60,610 bases of DNA. Source: Oligoflexus sp. GTDB taxonomy: Bacteria > Bdellovibrionota_B > Oligoflexia > Oligoflexales > Oligoflexaceae. Positions 8,156 through 17,169 of the stretch are shown here, piece by piece. The notes under the pieces were generated by a model that searched no databases, was not told the DNA's origin, and saw only the letters and a program-made list of their open reading frames with translations. A program made the translations under genes and the position numbers. The stretch lies in the NCBI GenBank assembly GCA_014377445.1, contig JACMPP010000022.1, positions 1-60,610 on the forward strand. Reading direction: 5' to 3'. Each line of letters opens with the position of its first letter. The stretch's first letter is position 1.

Positions 8156-10147
8156 ATGCAGATAACTCTTGGTAAAAGCCTTCCACCCGCCCCTGTATTT
8201 GAAGCGGGCATCCGTCGTGCACCCAAACGCGAATTCAAACTCGATAAGACCGATACCGAATTGGCTCTCCGCAATGCACTTCGCTATATCCCGGAAGAGC
8301 TTCACGCAGAACTTGCGCCCGAATTCCTGAATGAGCTACGAACACATGGCCGTATTTACGGCTATCGCTACCGCCCCGAGACCAGAATTTATGGCAAAGC
8401 CCTCAGCGAATATAAAAGCCAATGCCTTGCCGGCCAAGCTCTTCAGGTCATGATCGACAACAATCTGGACTTTGAAATCGCGCTCTATCCCTACGAGCTC
8501 GTGACCTACGGTGAGACGGGACAGGTCTTCCAAAACTGGATGCAATACCGCCTCACCATGCAATACCTCGAGCAACTGCGAGACGACCAAACCCTTGTTC
8601 TCCAATCCGGTCATCCCCTCGGTGTCTTTCCAAGCCATGCCGAAGCCCCTCGCGTCATCACTACCAACGGCCTCATGGTCGGTCTCTTCGATAATCCGGA
8701 GGACTTTCATCGCGCGGCTGCGCTCGGTGTCGCCAATTATGGGCAGATGACGGCCGGCGGCTGGATGTATATCGGCCCTCAGGGGGTCGTGCACGGGACC
8801 TTCAACACACTATCCATCGCCGGTCGCCTCAAGCTCGGTATCCCGGCCGGGGGCAATCTCGCGGGCAAACTCTTTATCAGTTCGGGACTTGGCGGCATGA
8901 GCGGAGCCCAGGGCAAGGCCGCGGACATCGCCGGAGCCGTGAGCATCATCGCGGAAGTCGATCGCTCGCGCATCGACACCCGCCATCGTCAGGGCTGGGT
9001 CAAACGCGTGACCGCGGATCGTAAGGAAGCTTTCGCCTGGGCTAAAGATGCTCAATCCAAGGGCGAAGCCGTCTCGATCGCCTTCCACGGCAATATCGTC
9101 GATCTCCTTCAGTACGCGGTGGATAGTGATCAAAAGATCGATCTCCTGTCCGATCAGACGAGTTGTCACGCCGTGTATGAGGGCGGCTACTGTCCCATGG
9201 GCATGAGCTTTGAAGAGCGAACCGCACTCCTCGGCGAAGATAAAACCACATTCAAAACACTCGTCGATAAGACTCTGCAGAAGCACTATGAGCTGATCGA
9301 TGTCCTCAGCAAACGCGGGACTTACTTCTTTGATTACGGCAATGCTTTTATGAAAGCCGTTTTTGACACGGGCTTGAAAGCGATTGCGAAAAACGGTGTT
9401 GACACCCGTCAGGGCTTTATCTGGCCCAGCTATGTTGAAGACATTCTCGGCCCTGAGCTCTTTGATTACGGCTACGGTCCCTTCCGTTGGGTTTGTCTGA
9501 GCGGTAAGCCCGAGGATTTGCAAAAGACCGACAGAGCCGCAGCCGACGTCATCGCCCATCTCAAGCCCGAACTTCGTTACCAGGATCTCGACAACCTCAA
9601 GTGGGTTCGCGAAGCCGAGAGCTACAAACTTGTCGTCGGGACCCAGGCCCGCATTCTCTATCAGGATGCCGAAGGCCGACGTCGAATCGCGAAACGATTT
9701 AACGAAATGGTCAGAAAAGGCGAAGTCGGAACGATCATGCTGGGCCGTGACCATCACGATACGGGCGGAACAGACTCACCCTTTCGTGAGACCTCCAATA
9801 TCAAAGACGGCTCCAACATCATGGCGGAAATGGCCACTCACGTCTTTGCTGGCAACGCAGCTCGTGGCATGACTTTGATCGCTTTACACAACGGCGGTGG
9901 CGTCGGCATAGGCAAGTCGATCAACGGTGGATTTGGATTGGTTTTGGATGGCAGTGAAGCGACAGACCGCATCATCGATCGAGCTTTGCCTTGGGATGTT
10001 CTCGGTGGTGTCTCGCGCCGCGCCTGGGCAGGCAATGCCCACTCGATAGAAACCATGAAGTCCTACAACGATGCAGAGACCTCCACTTTCGTGACGCTTC
10101 CCCATCTCGCCGACGAAAAGCTACTAAAAAGTCTGGTCAACACATAA
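8156..10147 (+). CDS. hutU: Urocanate hydratase, long form
   Basis: This cytoplasmic NAD+-dependent enzyme of histidine breakdown converts urocanate to imidazolone propionate. The 663-residue product carries the urocanase pattern: LVLQSGHPLG and TNGLMVG near residue 160, GWMYIGPQG, the Rossmann-type glycine stretch GLGGMSGAQ, DQTSCH, GRDHHDTGG and LHNGGGVGIG. It is about 100 residues longer than the classic 555-560 residue HutU; longer forms are known in other bacteria. The ATG at 8156 follows GAGGACC. No other hut genes are adjacent, so the rest of the pathway must lie elsewhere. Confidence 0.93.
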   Translation: MQITLGKSLPPAPVFEAGIRRAPKREFKLDKTDTELALRNALRYIPEELHAELAPEFLNELRTHGRIYGYRYRPETRIYGKALSEYKSQCLAGQALQVMIDNNLDFEIALYPYELVTYGETGQVFQNWMQYRLTMQYLEQLRDDQTLVLQSGHPLGVFPSHAEAPRVITTNGLMVGLFDNPEDFHRAAALGVANYGQMTAGGWMYIGPQGVVHGTFNTLSIAGRLKLGIPAGGNLAGKLFISSGLGGMSGAQGKAADIAGAVSIIAEVDRSRIDTRHRQGWVKRVTADRKEAFAWAKDAQSKGEAVSIAFHGNIVDLLQYAVDSDQKIDLLSDQTSCHAVYEGGYCPMGMSFEERTALLGEDKTTFKTLVDKTLQKHYELIDVLSKRGTYFFDYGNAFMKAVFDTGLKAIAKNGVDTRQGFIWPSYVEDILGPELFDYGYGPFRWVCLSGKPEDLQKTDRAAADVIAHLKPELRYQDLDNLKWVREAESYKLVVGTQARILYQDAEGRRRIAKRFNEMVRKGEVGTIMLGRDHHDTGGTDSPFRETSNIKDGSNIMAEMATHVFAGNAARGMTLIALHNGGGVGIGKSINGGFGLVLDGSEATDRIIDRALPWDVLGGVSRRAWAGNAHSIETMKSYNDAETSTFVTLPHLADEKLLKSLVNT

Positions 10148-10150
10148 AAT

Positions 10151-10179
10151 AAGGCGCAGGGCCTCTCACCCTGCGCCTT
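10151..10179. terminator. Bidirectional terminator hairpin
   Basis: A perfect 11-bp stem (10151-10161 with 10169-10179) has a seven-base loop, four bases after the hutU stop codon. On the minus strand it is followed by ATTTTAT. It would serve both hutU and the small convergent gene at 10208-10348. Confidence 0.7.
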
Positions 10180-10207
10180 ACTATAACTTATTGAATTTAT
10201 CGTGTTT

Positions 10208-10348
10208 TTAAGACCGCGTTTTCGCCGTCTTACGTTCGTTGCTTTTGACACGAACAGGTTGAAGGGCTGGCTTCTGACGTTCTGCCTGATCGATGAGAAG
10301 TATTGCTCCGATTGCAGCTAGTCCGGCCAAAATTGCGGTAATTGCCAT
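10208..10348 (-). CDS. Small single-span membrane protein, 46 residues
   Basis: The frame is open further upstream, but AAGGAGGG ends four bases before the ATG at 10348, which sets the start. Residues 1-18 (MAITAILAGLAAIGAILL) form one hydrophobic span. A very basic tail of about 28 residues follows (ERQKPALQPVRVKSNERK). The expected layout is an N-terminal membrane anchor with a cationic cytoplasmic tail, as in many small stress or membrane proteins. Function is unknown. The excellent Shine-Dalgarno and the shared terminator downstream support a real gene. Confidence 0.65.
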   Translation of the reverse strand: MAITAILAGLAAIGAILLIDQAERQKPALQPVRVKSNERKTAKTRS

Positions 10349-10484
10349 AAGACCCTCCTTGAGGACTGTTTGGAGTATCGACGCTTTTCCCGGAAAACTA
10401 AAGTGCAAACTTTCGAATAGGCAAAAGCAGTCAAAATATGGTGAAATACCTCTACAAATACTTCAACGGCTGCAGGAGCTTGCC

Positions 10485-11780
10485 ATGGAACAACTCATTC
10501 CTCGGACCCTGCGACGCTGGGGAAGCTACCAAACTAACCTAGCAAAATCCGCTGTCTTTTCGCAGTTTCAAGGGATGACCAAAGGGCATCTGTCGCTCCA
10601 TCTCAAGGACGATCCGGTCAGCTACTCCTTTGGGTACGGAAAAAAAGTAAAAGCCGATATCCATATCGAAAACGAACGCTTCTTCAGTCGTTTCTGGAGC
10701 AATGGCGAACTGGGTTTTGGTGAATCTTACGTCGAGGGGGATTGGAACAGCCCCGATCTGGCCCAGGTTATTCGCTGGTTTTTTCTAAACGTCGATAAAG
10801 TCGATGCCTTTGTCCCCAGCGAAGGAGGTGAAAGTCCCTTCATGCAGTTTATGCTGGGAATAAGAACGATTCAAGAGTTCGTCAATAATGCCCGCCCTCT
10901 CGGTTACATGGATACCTGGGCTTCGCATTATGAACTGGAAAGACCCTTTTTTGCGCTGATGCTCGATGCTCAGCTCAATAACTCGGGTGCCATATTTGCG
11001 AAAAACGATACGCTCGAAGAAGCGCAACTGCGAAAGCACCAAAAGATCGTGCGCGAACTGCGCATCAAGCCCGATTCAAAAATCCTGGAACTCGGTTGCG
11101 GTTGGGGCAGTTTTGCCATTTATCTTGCCAAAAATTTTGATTGTCATGTCACGGCCGTTACTCTGGCGGAAGAGCAGCACCTTTATTTAAAGAGCGAAAT
11201 TGAAAAACTCGGGCTCAAAGATCGGATCACAGCGGTTCACGCGGACTATAGAAATGTATCCGGTCTCTACGATCGCATCGTCTCGATCGAACTCATCGAC
11301 ACCTTGGAACCCACTCAACTCACCGAGTTTTTTCGCCTCGCGGACCGTTGGTTAAAGCCTCAGGGCATCATGGTTCACCAACTTCTTCTGACCCCCGAGG
11401 CCTTTCGCTCGGAATTAAACGGGCGCAATGAGTGGAACCATCGCTATATCAGTCCAGGAGTTCTGACACCTTCTTTAAGCCAATTGCTCGGAGCGATGAA
11501 CCATGACTCCTCTTTCTGCATCCGCAACATGAAAGATATCGGTCTTTCCTACAGTAAGACGCTTGGCGCCTGGACGCAGAACTTTGAAAAGAATCTCGAT
11601 GCCGTGCGCAAACTGGGCTTCGATGAATGCTTTATTCGCAGTTGGCATTATTATCTTTCCTATGCCGAGGCCGCTTTCGATCACGGTCTGCTCACCGCCG
11701 CTCAGATCACCATGAGCCGGGCGACCCAGAGGACTCAGGAAATCGCGGAATCCTCCTACAAGGCCCGCATCATAAGTTGA
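10485..11780 (+). CDS. Cyclopropane-fatty-acyl-phospholipid synthase-like methyltransferase, altered active site
   Basis: This 431-residue SAM-dependent methyltransferase has the CFA synthase layout: an N-terminal lipid-binding part and then a Rossmann methyltransferase domain with SAM motif ILELGCGWGSFAIYLA near residue 200. Canonical enzymes add a methylene group across cis double bonds of membrane phospholipids. Two of the five residues that bind the catalytic bicarbonate in E. coli CFA synthase are changed here. The Cys139 position is Gly (NSGAIF instead of YSCAYF), and the Glu239 position is Asp (SIELIDTLE). His266 (VHQ) and Tyr317 (LSYSKTL) appear kept. It may therefore perform another lipid methylation. 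The frame runs further upstream, but GCAGGAGC before the ATG at 10485 fixes the start. Confidence 0.8.
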   Translation: MEQLIPRTLRRWGSYQTNLAKSAVFSQFQGMTKGHLSLHLKDDPVSYSFGYGKKVKADIHIENERFFSRFWSNGELGFGESYVEGDWNSPDLAQVIRWFFLNVDKVDAFVPSEGGESPFMQFMLGIRTIQEFVNNARPLGYMDTWASHYELERPFFALMLDAQLNNSGAIFAKNDTLEEAQLRKHQKIVRELRIKPDSKILELGCGWGSFAIYLAKNFDCHVTAVTLAEEQHLYLKSEIEKLGLKDRITAVHADYRNVSGLYDRIVSIELIDTLEPTQLTEFFRLADRWLKPQGIMVHQLLLTPEAFRSELNGRNEWNHRYISPGVLTPSLSQLLGAMNHDSSFCIRNMKDIGLSYSKTLGAWTQNFEKNLDAVRKLGFDECFIRSWHYYLSYAEAAFDHGLLTAAQITMSRATQRTQEIAESSYKARIIS

Positions 11781-11898
11781 TCGGCTAAGAAAATTCATCT
11801 CCTGGCTGGCCGGTTCGTGGACGGGGCTGGACGCGCCATCCAAGATTCGGCATATTTGTTTCAGGCTTTTTCGTCGATACCCTGAAGGATGAACTCCC
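11781..11898. other. Short intergenic region upstream of marC-like gene
   Basis: No gene is seen. It ends with AAGGATG eight bases before the GTG start at 11899. Confidence 0.4.
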
Positions 11899-12540
11899 GT
11901 GGACTTGAAGTTATATATCATCAGCTTTTTTTCGTCCTTCACGGCGCTTTTTGCCATCGTCGATCCTTTTGCGTTGATTCCGGTCTTCCTCACGATGACC
12001 GATCGTTTCAGCCCGGCCGAGCGCAAACATGTGTGCTCTAAAGCGGCCATCGTCGCGACCTGCATCCTCCTCTCCTTTGCGATTGCCGGGGAACGCATCT
12101 TTCAACTCTTCGGCATTTCAATTCCCGCGTTTCAAATCGCAGGAGGAATCCTTCTTCTTCGCTTCGGTATCGCTCAGCTCAGCGCCGAGCGGGAACGGGT
12201 GAAGCGTGAGGAGGAAAGCGAGTCCTTCGAACGTTCAGATATCTCCATTTTTCCCATGGCCACACCTTTACTGGCCGGACCCGGGTCGATTTCGACCGTG
12301 GTGATTCGGGCGAGCACCATCAAAACCCTGGTGGACCAGGTCATCTTTGGTCTCTCGATCGTCATGGTTTTTGTCATCACCTACTTCCTGCTCCGCAGCG
12401 CGCCCTATCTCTATCGCCTTCTGAGGCGCACAGGCCTTAACCTCCTGACCCGAATCATGGGGATTATTCTTACCGCGATGGCCGTTCAATACATCATCAA
12501 TGGACTGACCACAGTTTGGCATCAACTTCAGCCCGGATAA
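11899..12540 (+). CDS. MarC/UPF0056 family integral membrane protein
   Basis: The 213-residue protein has six predicted membrane spans and the family hallmarks: FFSSFTALFAIVDPFALIPVFL at the first helix, IPAFQIAGGILL in the third, and FPMATPLLAGPGSISTVV in the central loop. MarC proteins are inner-membrane proteins of uncertain function; the old link to multiple antibiotic resistance was not upheld. Translation starts at GTG 11899, after AAGGATG. It stands alone between the CFA-like gene and an exported hypothetical. Confidence 0.88.
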   Translation: MDLKLYIISFFSSFTALFAIVDPFALIPVFLTMTDRFSPAERKHVCSKAAIVATCILLSFAIAGERIFQLFGISIPAFQIAGGILLLRFGIAQLSAERERVKREEESESFERSDISIFPMATPLLAGPGSISTVVIRASTIKTLVDQVIFGLSIVMVFVITYFLLRSAPYLYRLLRRTGLNLLTRIMGIILTAMAVQYIINGLTTVWHQLQPG

Positions 12541-12607
12541 GCCCGGGACGGAGAGGCCTCGCCTTTCCCTGAGACTTGCCTTAAGATACTGACTTTAGGA
12601 GACACTC

Positions 12608-13411
12608 ATGCGCCTGATAGCCCTCTGTTTATTGCTGACAACAACTTCTGTTTATAGTGCAACGCCCGTGGCTCCTAAAGCAGCCCCAAAGGCCGTGCAA
12701 GCTCAAGTTCTAGCTACCGCGCCTGACGCAACACCTGCTGCACCTGCACCTGCACCTGCACCTTCGTCATCCTCTTCGATCGCTTTCGAAGTTCGAGACC
12801 CCAAGACGAAAGAAGTCTATTTCACCGGAAATCAAAAGACGAGCAATGACGGCAAAGCTGTTCGTAAAGAAACGCTTTACTTCGATACGGCTCAAAAACA
12901 AGTTCAAAAAGAAATCTTCGCCTTCGAGGTCAGTTCTCTTCGCGCCCTGGCCTATTCCTCATCCAACGCGATGACGGGCGAAGTGAGTATGGTGAAGGCC
13001 ACCGAAGCGCTGAGCGTTGAGATTCAATATCGTCCGAGCAGTGAAGGCAAGACGGGCACCAACGTTGTGAAGAGCGAAAAACAAGCTTATCTTCCCAATG
13101 CGGCCGGCGATTTGATCCTACAAAACTGGGATAATCTGCTAGCCGGCAAAGCCGTGAAGTTTGAACTCATTATTCCGCAGCGTTTGGAGACGATTCCCTT
13201 TCAGCTCATCAAACGCGAGAGTCTGACTGTCGATAATGAGGCACGCGAGGTTTTCACTTTGATGCCGCAGAACATTCTGATTCGGATGCTTGCTCCTCAT
13301 CTTGAATTCCAATATGACAAGAACAAGAAGATTCGCCAGGCGATTTATCCCAGTTCTTTGCCTATTAATGGATCGAAGGATCGTATTGTTGAGATGGTTT
13401 TTAAGACTTGA
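12608..13411 (+). CDS. Exported protein of unknown function with Pro/Ala linker
   Basis: The 267-residue protein has a short Sec signal (MRLIALCLLLTTTSVYSA). A low-complexity linker rich in Ala and Pro (about residues 18-55) includes an APAPAPAP run encoded by a CCTGCA hexamer repeated several times. The rest, about 60-267, is beta-rich and likely one compact periplasmic domain (FEVRDPKTKEVYFTGNQK, FEVSSLRALAYSS, FQYDKNKKIRQAIYP). A DUF3108-like or lipid-carrier fold is possible but not established. The start follows TAGGAGACACTC. A terminator lies 27 bases downstream. Confidence 0.8.
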   Translation: MRLIALCLLLTTTSVYSATPVAPKAAPKAVQAQVLATAPDATPAAPAPAPAPSSSSSIAFEVRDPKTKEVYFTGNQKTSNDGKAVRKETLYFDTAQKQVQKEIFAFEVSSLRALAYSSSNAMTGEVSMVKATEALSVEIQYRPSSEGKTGTNVVKSEKQAYLPNAAGDLILQNWDNLLAGKAVKFELIIPQRLETIPFQLIKRESLTVDNEAREVFTLMPQNILIRMLAPHLEFQYDKNKKIRQAIYPSSLPINGSKDRIVEMVFKT

Positions 13412-13437
13412 ATGTTAGGGATATTTGGTTGAAGAAC

Positions 13438-13463
13438 GCCGGGCGGCTGCTCGGCTTTTTTTT
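13438..13463 (+). terminator. Rho-independent terminator
   Basis: A GCCGGGC/GCTCGGC stem with a GGCT loop (13438-13455) and a run of eight T closes the 12608-13411 gene. Confidence 0.75.
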
Positions 13464-13666
13464 TGGTTTTTTGGTAGGTGAAGAGTCTTATTCTTTGGTG
13501 AGAAGGGCGGCAGACCTCCAATTGGGCCACTCCAGGGCCTCAATAGAGGCGCCTGGGCACTCTCCGTATTGCGTGTATTCATAACAACTTCTAACGAGCG
13601 GATCGGATAATGACTCTGCATTCAGGTCATCCTAACAAAATCCGTCCTTCGAGAGTATCGAGATGT

Positions 13667-14173
13667 TTAGCCGGGTCCCGGTTGAAAAGGCGAACGCGAT
13701 TGTTCGAATTGGAGATCCATATCCGAACGCACATCCATATCGTTTACAATGCAATCCAGCGAGAGTGCGTAATCCTGTATAAAGAGCCCGAGTCCGACCA
13801 TGAGTAAGATGAGACTCGCAATAAAAAGGAATTGAGGTCCGAACATAACGTCGACGTCAAAGCTCAGCGAAAAAAACATGGCAAAAATAGTGAGTGAAAT
13901 AAAGAATATAGACGCAACTTCCGTTATGATGGCGATACGCAGAATGCGCGCCCGACGATAGAGGGTCCTGAGTTCGCGATGCAGATGATCGTTGCCAAGC
14001 TCCTTCTGATAAAGCTTGGGCCCCTCACGAAGAAGAGTGCGAATGCGGTCGATCACGCGTCCATAACGAAGCGACATGATGGACAGAATAGCTCCGATAC
14101 CGGTGATAAGAAAAACCGGTGCAATCGAGGCTTGCATTATTTTCGACAGTTCGACGCCTTGAACATGATTCAT
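13667..14173 (-). CDS. DUF2721 family membrane protein
   Basis: The 168-residue protein matches the DUF2721 pattern. The first hydrophobic span is PVFLITGIGAILSIMSLRYG, then a charged cytosolic segment RVIDRIRTLL, an RRARILRIAI motif, and two further spans (ASIFFISLTIFAMFFSL and FLFIASLILLMVGLGLFI). Function of the family is unknown. It is predicted to sit in the inner membrane with three helices. It starts at the ATG at 14173 after AAGGAGAATG and is transcribed alone. Confidence 0.8.
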   Translation of the reverse strand: MNHVQGVELSKIMQASIAPVFLITGIGAILSIMSLRYGRVIDRIRTLLREGPKLYQKELGNDHLHRELRTLYRRARILRIAIITEVASIFFISLTIFAMFFSLSFDVDVMFGPQFLFIASLILLMVGLGLFIQDYALSLDCIVNDMDVRSDMDLQFEQSRSPFQPGPG

Positions 14174-14270
14174 GAGAATTCATTCTCCTTAGAGATCCGG
14201 ACAATGCCACGACTCGAGGCAGGAATTCAAGGCGGATCTCTGAGAACTCATAGGAAAAGGAAGTCCTTTG

Positions 14271-14685
14271 ATGAAAATTCGCAAGTGTTTGCCCGTTCAC
14301 TTTTCCCGGCTCTTTGCCTGTCGTTCGGTATCGGGCGGATCGTCCATCTCGCACGACTGGGGCCAGACCCAAGTCCTGGGCGCCTCGCTTTCCTGCCAGT
14401 AAGAACCCAGCGAAGAATCAGAATATCGAATAGGCGCAGTTCTACACCAACACTTTAAATCTCAGCGGCTCCAAAGAATCCAACTGCGATCGAAGGGAAA
14501 AAAATCACCAAGGCGACTGCTGGCGCGCGCAAAATATCCGCTTGGAGCTGAAAAAACATCGCTACGATATGGATAAAACCACTGTCGTGAAAATGTATGA
14601 CTTTGGCAGTCGTCTCCAGACGCTCCGGGCGAAGTTTGCACCCACTCCACCCACACCCATCCCCAGTCCCGAAGCGAAACAGTGA
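14271..14685 (+). pseudogene. Decayed gene for a small exported protein
   Basis: An ATG at 14271, preceded by AGGAAAAGGAAG, opens a frame starting MKIRKCLPVHFSRLFAC that soon stops at a TAA near 14402. From about 14434 another frame reads as good coding sequence to a TGA at 14683-14685. It includes NLSGSKESNCD, HRYDMDKTTVVKMYDFG, and a Pro-rich tail PTPPTPIPSPEAKQ. Joining them needs at least one frameshift and passage through a stop, so I read this as one gene broken by small indels. No intact frame fills the 500-bp gap otherwise. The product is not recognised; two Cys pairs and the start suggest an exported protein. Sequencing errors could give the same picture. Confidence 0.45.
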
Positions 14686-15282
14686 TTAGTTCGGAAGGTT
14701 CGGACAAAGCTTCAGATTGGTCGCTATATCCATAATCGTTTCAAGTGAAGATTCCGCTGCAGACGATTTGGGTATATCGCGACCGACGGCCGACGCGGCT
14801 TCTGGCGAAATGACTTCGCGCGACTGATACATTTTCTCAATCATGAATTCTTCACTGCCGAAGCTGGCGACCAGCTCACGCGATTTATCGAGACCACGGA
14901 AGATCGGTTGGCTCTGACGCTTGTCCTTGATCTTGTAGGCTTCGCTGATCGCCACCCGCAAAGCGGCGAGCTTATCGGCACCAAGAAGTTTCGTCACAGC
15001 TTCCGCCCGAATATCACAGGCCACTGTGCCAGGCTGATTCATTTTCTCGTTGAATTCCGTGCCGGACTTTACAATGCTCCAACGCCCCACTCTCCATTTC
15101 AAAAGACTTTCATCCGCCTTCGGCGTCTCGACGACTTCGCTCGGTTTGGCAGCCGTCAACGCATTCGCTTTGGCGTCCACGGGCGAAACAGCCAAAGCTG
15201 GACTAGCGGCGGGCGTTGGCGCGGCTTCTGTCTTACAGGCCACAGCGCTGAGAAGGACCAAGGCTAAGAGACTCGATTTCAT
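14686..15282 (-). CDS. Putative lipoprotein of unknown function
   Basis: The 198-residue protein has a signal peptide ending in a lipobox-like SAVAC (Cys16). An Ala/Pro-rich linker leads to a globular domain of about 130 residues (LLKWRVGRWSIVKSG, TVACDIRAEAV, LETIMDIATNLKLCPNL). The two remaining cysteines near the domain start and the C-terminus could form a disulfide. The ATG at 15282 follows AGGTGCCC. It abuts the decayed gene, tail to tail. No family is recognised. Confidence 0.75.
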   Translation of the reverse strand: MKSSLLALVLLSAVACKTEAAPTPAASPALAVSPVDAKANALTAAKPSEVVETPKADESLLKWRVGRWSIVKSGTEFNEKMNQPGTVACDIRAEAVTKLLGADKLAALRVAISEAYKIKDKRQSQPIFRGLDKSRELVASFGSEEFMIEKMYQSREVISPEAASAVGRDIPKSSAAESSLETIMDIATNLKLCPNLPN

Positions 15283-15488
15283 AGGGCACCTGTGATGTTA
15301 AAACAGAGGATAACTTCACGACTAGCATGCCTCGAGTTGACGTCTCAATCAAGCGCGCCGTAATGATGTTTCCGCTCGGCTGTGGCAAAGCTGTCATTTT
15401 TGACATGGAAAAAGGAAATAGAGTTGCATTATGGCTGAAAATCGAGTTCTTTTAAGCGACAAAACCTAACAGACACCGGGAGATATCA

Positions 15489-16427
15489 ATGCGTGAAATC
15501 CTTCTAACGGGCTTGGCAAGTATGATCCTTAGCGTATCGGCACAGGGCGCGGCTGCCAGCAAATTCAACTATCCCTTCAACGATGCGCCGTTCAAAAAAT
15601 ATGCGACCGAAGCCACCGAATTTCACGCACTGCGTTCCGCCGGATTTGAGAAGCCAGCTACGGAGCAATCGCTTCGTCGTCAACTTGAACTTCTGGAAAT
15701 CGTCTCCAAAGCTGAACCGGAATGGATCGACGGTTACTGGATGCGCGGCGAAGCTGCCTTCCAACTGGGCAATTCCATGACCAATCCCAAGGATATTAAA
15801 GAAAGCCGTGCGATCTTTGTCAAAGGTCAGGAGGCGACCGAAACCTGTTTGAAGAAAGCCCCGGACAATCCTCTTTGCAAAATGTTCCTTGGCGCATCGC
15901 TCGGCAAGATCGCCAGCATCGACGGGATCTTCTCTTCGCTCCGTCGCGCATCCGTGATTGAGGGCCTCTGGCTTGAAGTCGTGAAATCAGGTGTCGACTA
16001 CCAATTGAATCCTGCCAGCTCGCTGCAAGGCGCGGCGCGTTATGCCCTTGGCCTTTACTACCGACTGGTCCCAGATTCACTTATCTTGAAAATGATGTTT
16101 GGCGCCCGCGGCGATATTAAAAAATCTGTGGCTTTTCACAAAGAATCGGTTGAGATGGATGGCGGCAATAGCTGCAATCTCATGATGCTTGGGGTTTCTG
16201 AAATTTGCGCGGCGAAAGCCGATGTGAAAGACAAGCTGGCCCAGGACGGCCTCAAGAATCTGGCGGAAGCCAAAGCGAAACCTGTAACCAGTACTTTGTC
16301 GAAAACCTGCTTGGCCGACATCTCGAAAATCGAGAAAGACCCAAGCATGGCTTGCGGCTACGAGACGAGCCGTCAGCAGGAAAAAGCGACCGAAGAAGAA
16401 ATCAAAAAATTGAACGTTCAACGCTGA
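15489..16427 (+). CDS. Exported TPR-like protein
   Basis: The 312-residue protein has a Sec signal ending near SAQGAAA. Its body is an alpha-helical repeat with TPR-like alternation (LLEIVSKAEPEWIDGYWMRGEAAFQLG, ATETCLKKAPDNPLCKMFLGASLG, ARYALGLYYRLVPDS). The layout recalls periplasmic TPR proteins of the RMD1/TatT type that act as protein-interaction scaffolds. Four Cys pairs in the helices could be disulfide-bonded. The ATG at 15489 follows CCGGGAGATATCA. Its last ten bases overlap the opposite-strand methyltransferase. No partner can be named. Confidence 0.75.
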   Translation: MREILLTGLASMILSVSAQGAAASKFNYPFNDAPFKKYATEATEFHALRSAGFEKPATEQSLRRQLELLEIVSKAEPEWIDGYWMRGEAAFQLGNSMTNPKDIKESRAIFVKGQEATETCLKKAPDNPLCKMFLGASLGKIASIDGIFSSLRRASVIEGLWLEVVKSGVDYQLNPASSLQGAARYALGLYYRLVPDSLILKMMFGARGDIKKSVAFHKESVEMDGGNSCNLMMLGVSEICAAKADVKDKLAQDGLKNLAEAKAKPVTSTLSKTCLADISKIEKDPSMACGYETSRQQEKATEEEIKKLNVQR

Positions 16428-17077
16428 GCGTTCTTCCAGAGCAGCACCGACGCCCTTACCTTGTAACGACCGTCACTATCCGAATCGGTCGGCGCAAGGT
16501 AAGTCGCGAGCTCCTCAAAACGGTCCTTCGCGATAAATCCCCGGCCCGGATCGCCAATCAGTATCGTGCAGTCTTCCTGCTCACCAAACCATACCAGCAA
16601 GCGATCACAGAGTTCCCGCTCATAACTCATATCGCCGCAAAGCAGAATTGAGCCGAGAGGCAACTGCCGCCCGATCCAATCTTCACAGCTCAAATCCACC
16701 TGCCCGCGATAGCTCTCCAAATTCACTTCACAAGCGACAATCGCCCAAGGATCGATTTCCGTTGCTGTCACGTGTGACGCGCCGGCTTTGAGAGCAGCCA
16801 GACTCACTATGCCTCCACCTGCTCCGAAATCGATGACCGGCTTTCCTGCTACGTAATGCGGGTGATCCAATATAAACCGCGCCAGACTCTGTCCACCGGC
16901 CCAGGCGAAAGCCCAGAAAGGCTCGGGTATACCCTGACTCTGCAAATCGCTTGGATTCATTGACCACCAAGGGGAAGCGGCGGTCACCAGCGCCAGTTGC
17001 AACTCGGGCACCAGAGGTGGACGTGCGGCTTCTGTGACCTCGTGAATGATGCTTCGGATACGGGCTTTGTCCGTCAT
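16418..17077 (-). CDS. METTL20-like protein lysine methyltransferase
   Basis: The 219-residue class I SAM-dependent methyltransferase has SAM-binding motif VIDFGAGGGIVSLAALKAGA and acidic EIDPWAI. It also has the family segments EPFWAFAWAGGQSLARFI and IGDPGRGFI. This set is typical of bacterial homologues of human METTL20 (ETFBKMT), which methylate lysines of the electron-transfer flavoprotein beta subunit, and sometimes L7/L12. Annotation as a ribosomal L11 methyltransferase or nicotinamide N-methyltransferase-like protein is common but less exact. A very strong GGAGGGGGAGAGA precedes the ATG at 17077. Confidence 0.8.
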   Translation of the reverse strand: MTDKARIRSIIHEVTEAARPPLVPELQLALVTAASPWWSMNPSDLQSQGIPEPFWAFAWAGGQSLARFILDHPHYVAGKPVIDFGAGGGIVSLAALKAGASHVTATEIDPWAIVACEVNLESYRGQVDLSCEDWIGRQLPLGSILLCGDMSYERELCDRLLVWFGEQEDCTILIGDPGRGFIAKDRFEELATYLAPTDSDSDGRYKVRASVLLWKNAQR

Positions 17078-17169
17078 TCTCTCCCCCTCCAGGCTTTGCG
17101 CCTCAATGATTGACCGTCCCCCGGTCGAGTCCTATACTCGATGCTCCGTTTCTCTTTAAAGGATACGTC

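Noticed and set aside
12725..12770. CCTGCA tandem repeats
   Set aside because: They simply encode the Ala-Pro linker of the exported protein; no sign of phase variation.
13610..13807. Plus-strand 65-residue frame
   Set aside because: Antisense to the DUF2721 gene, no ribosome site and no recognisable features.
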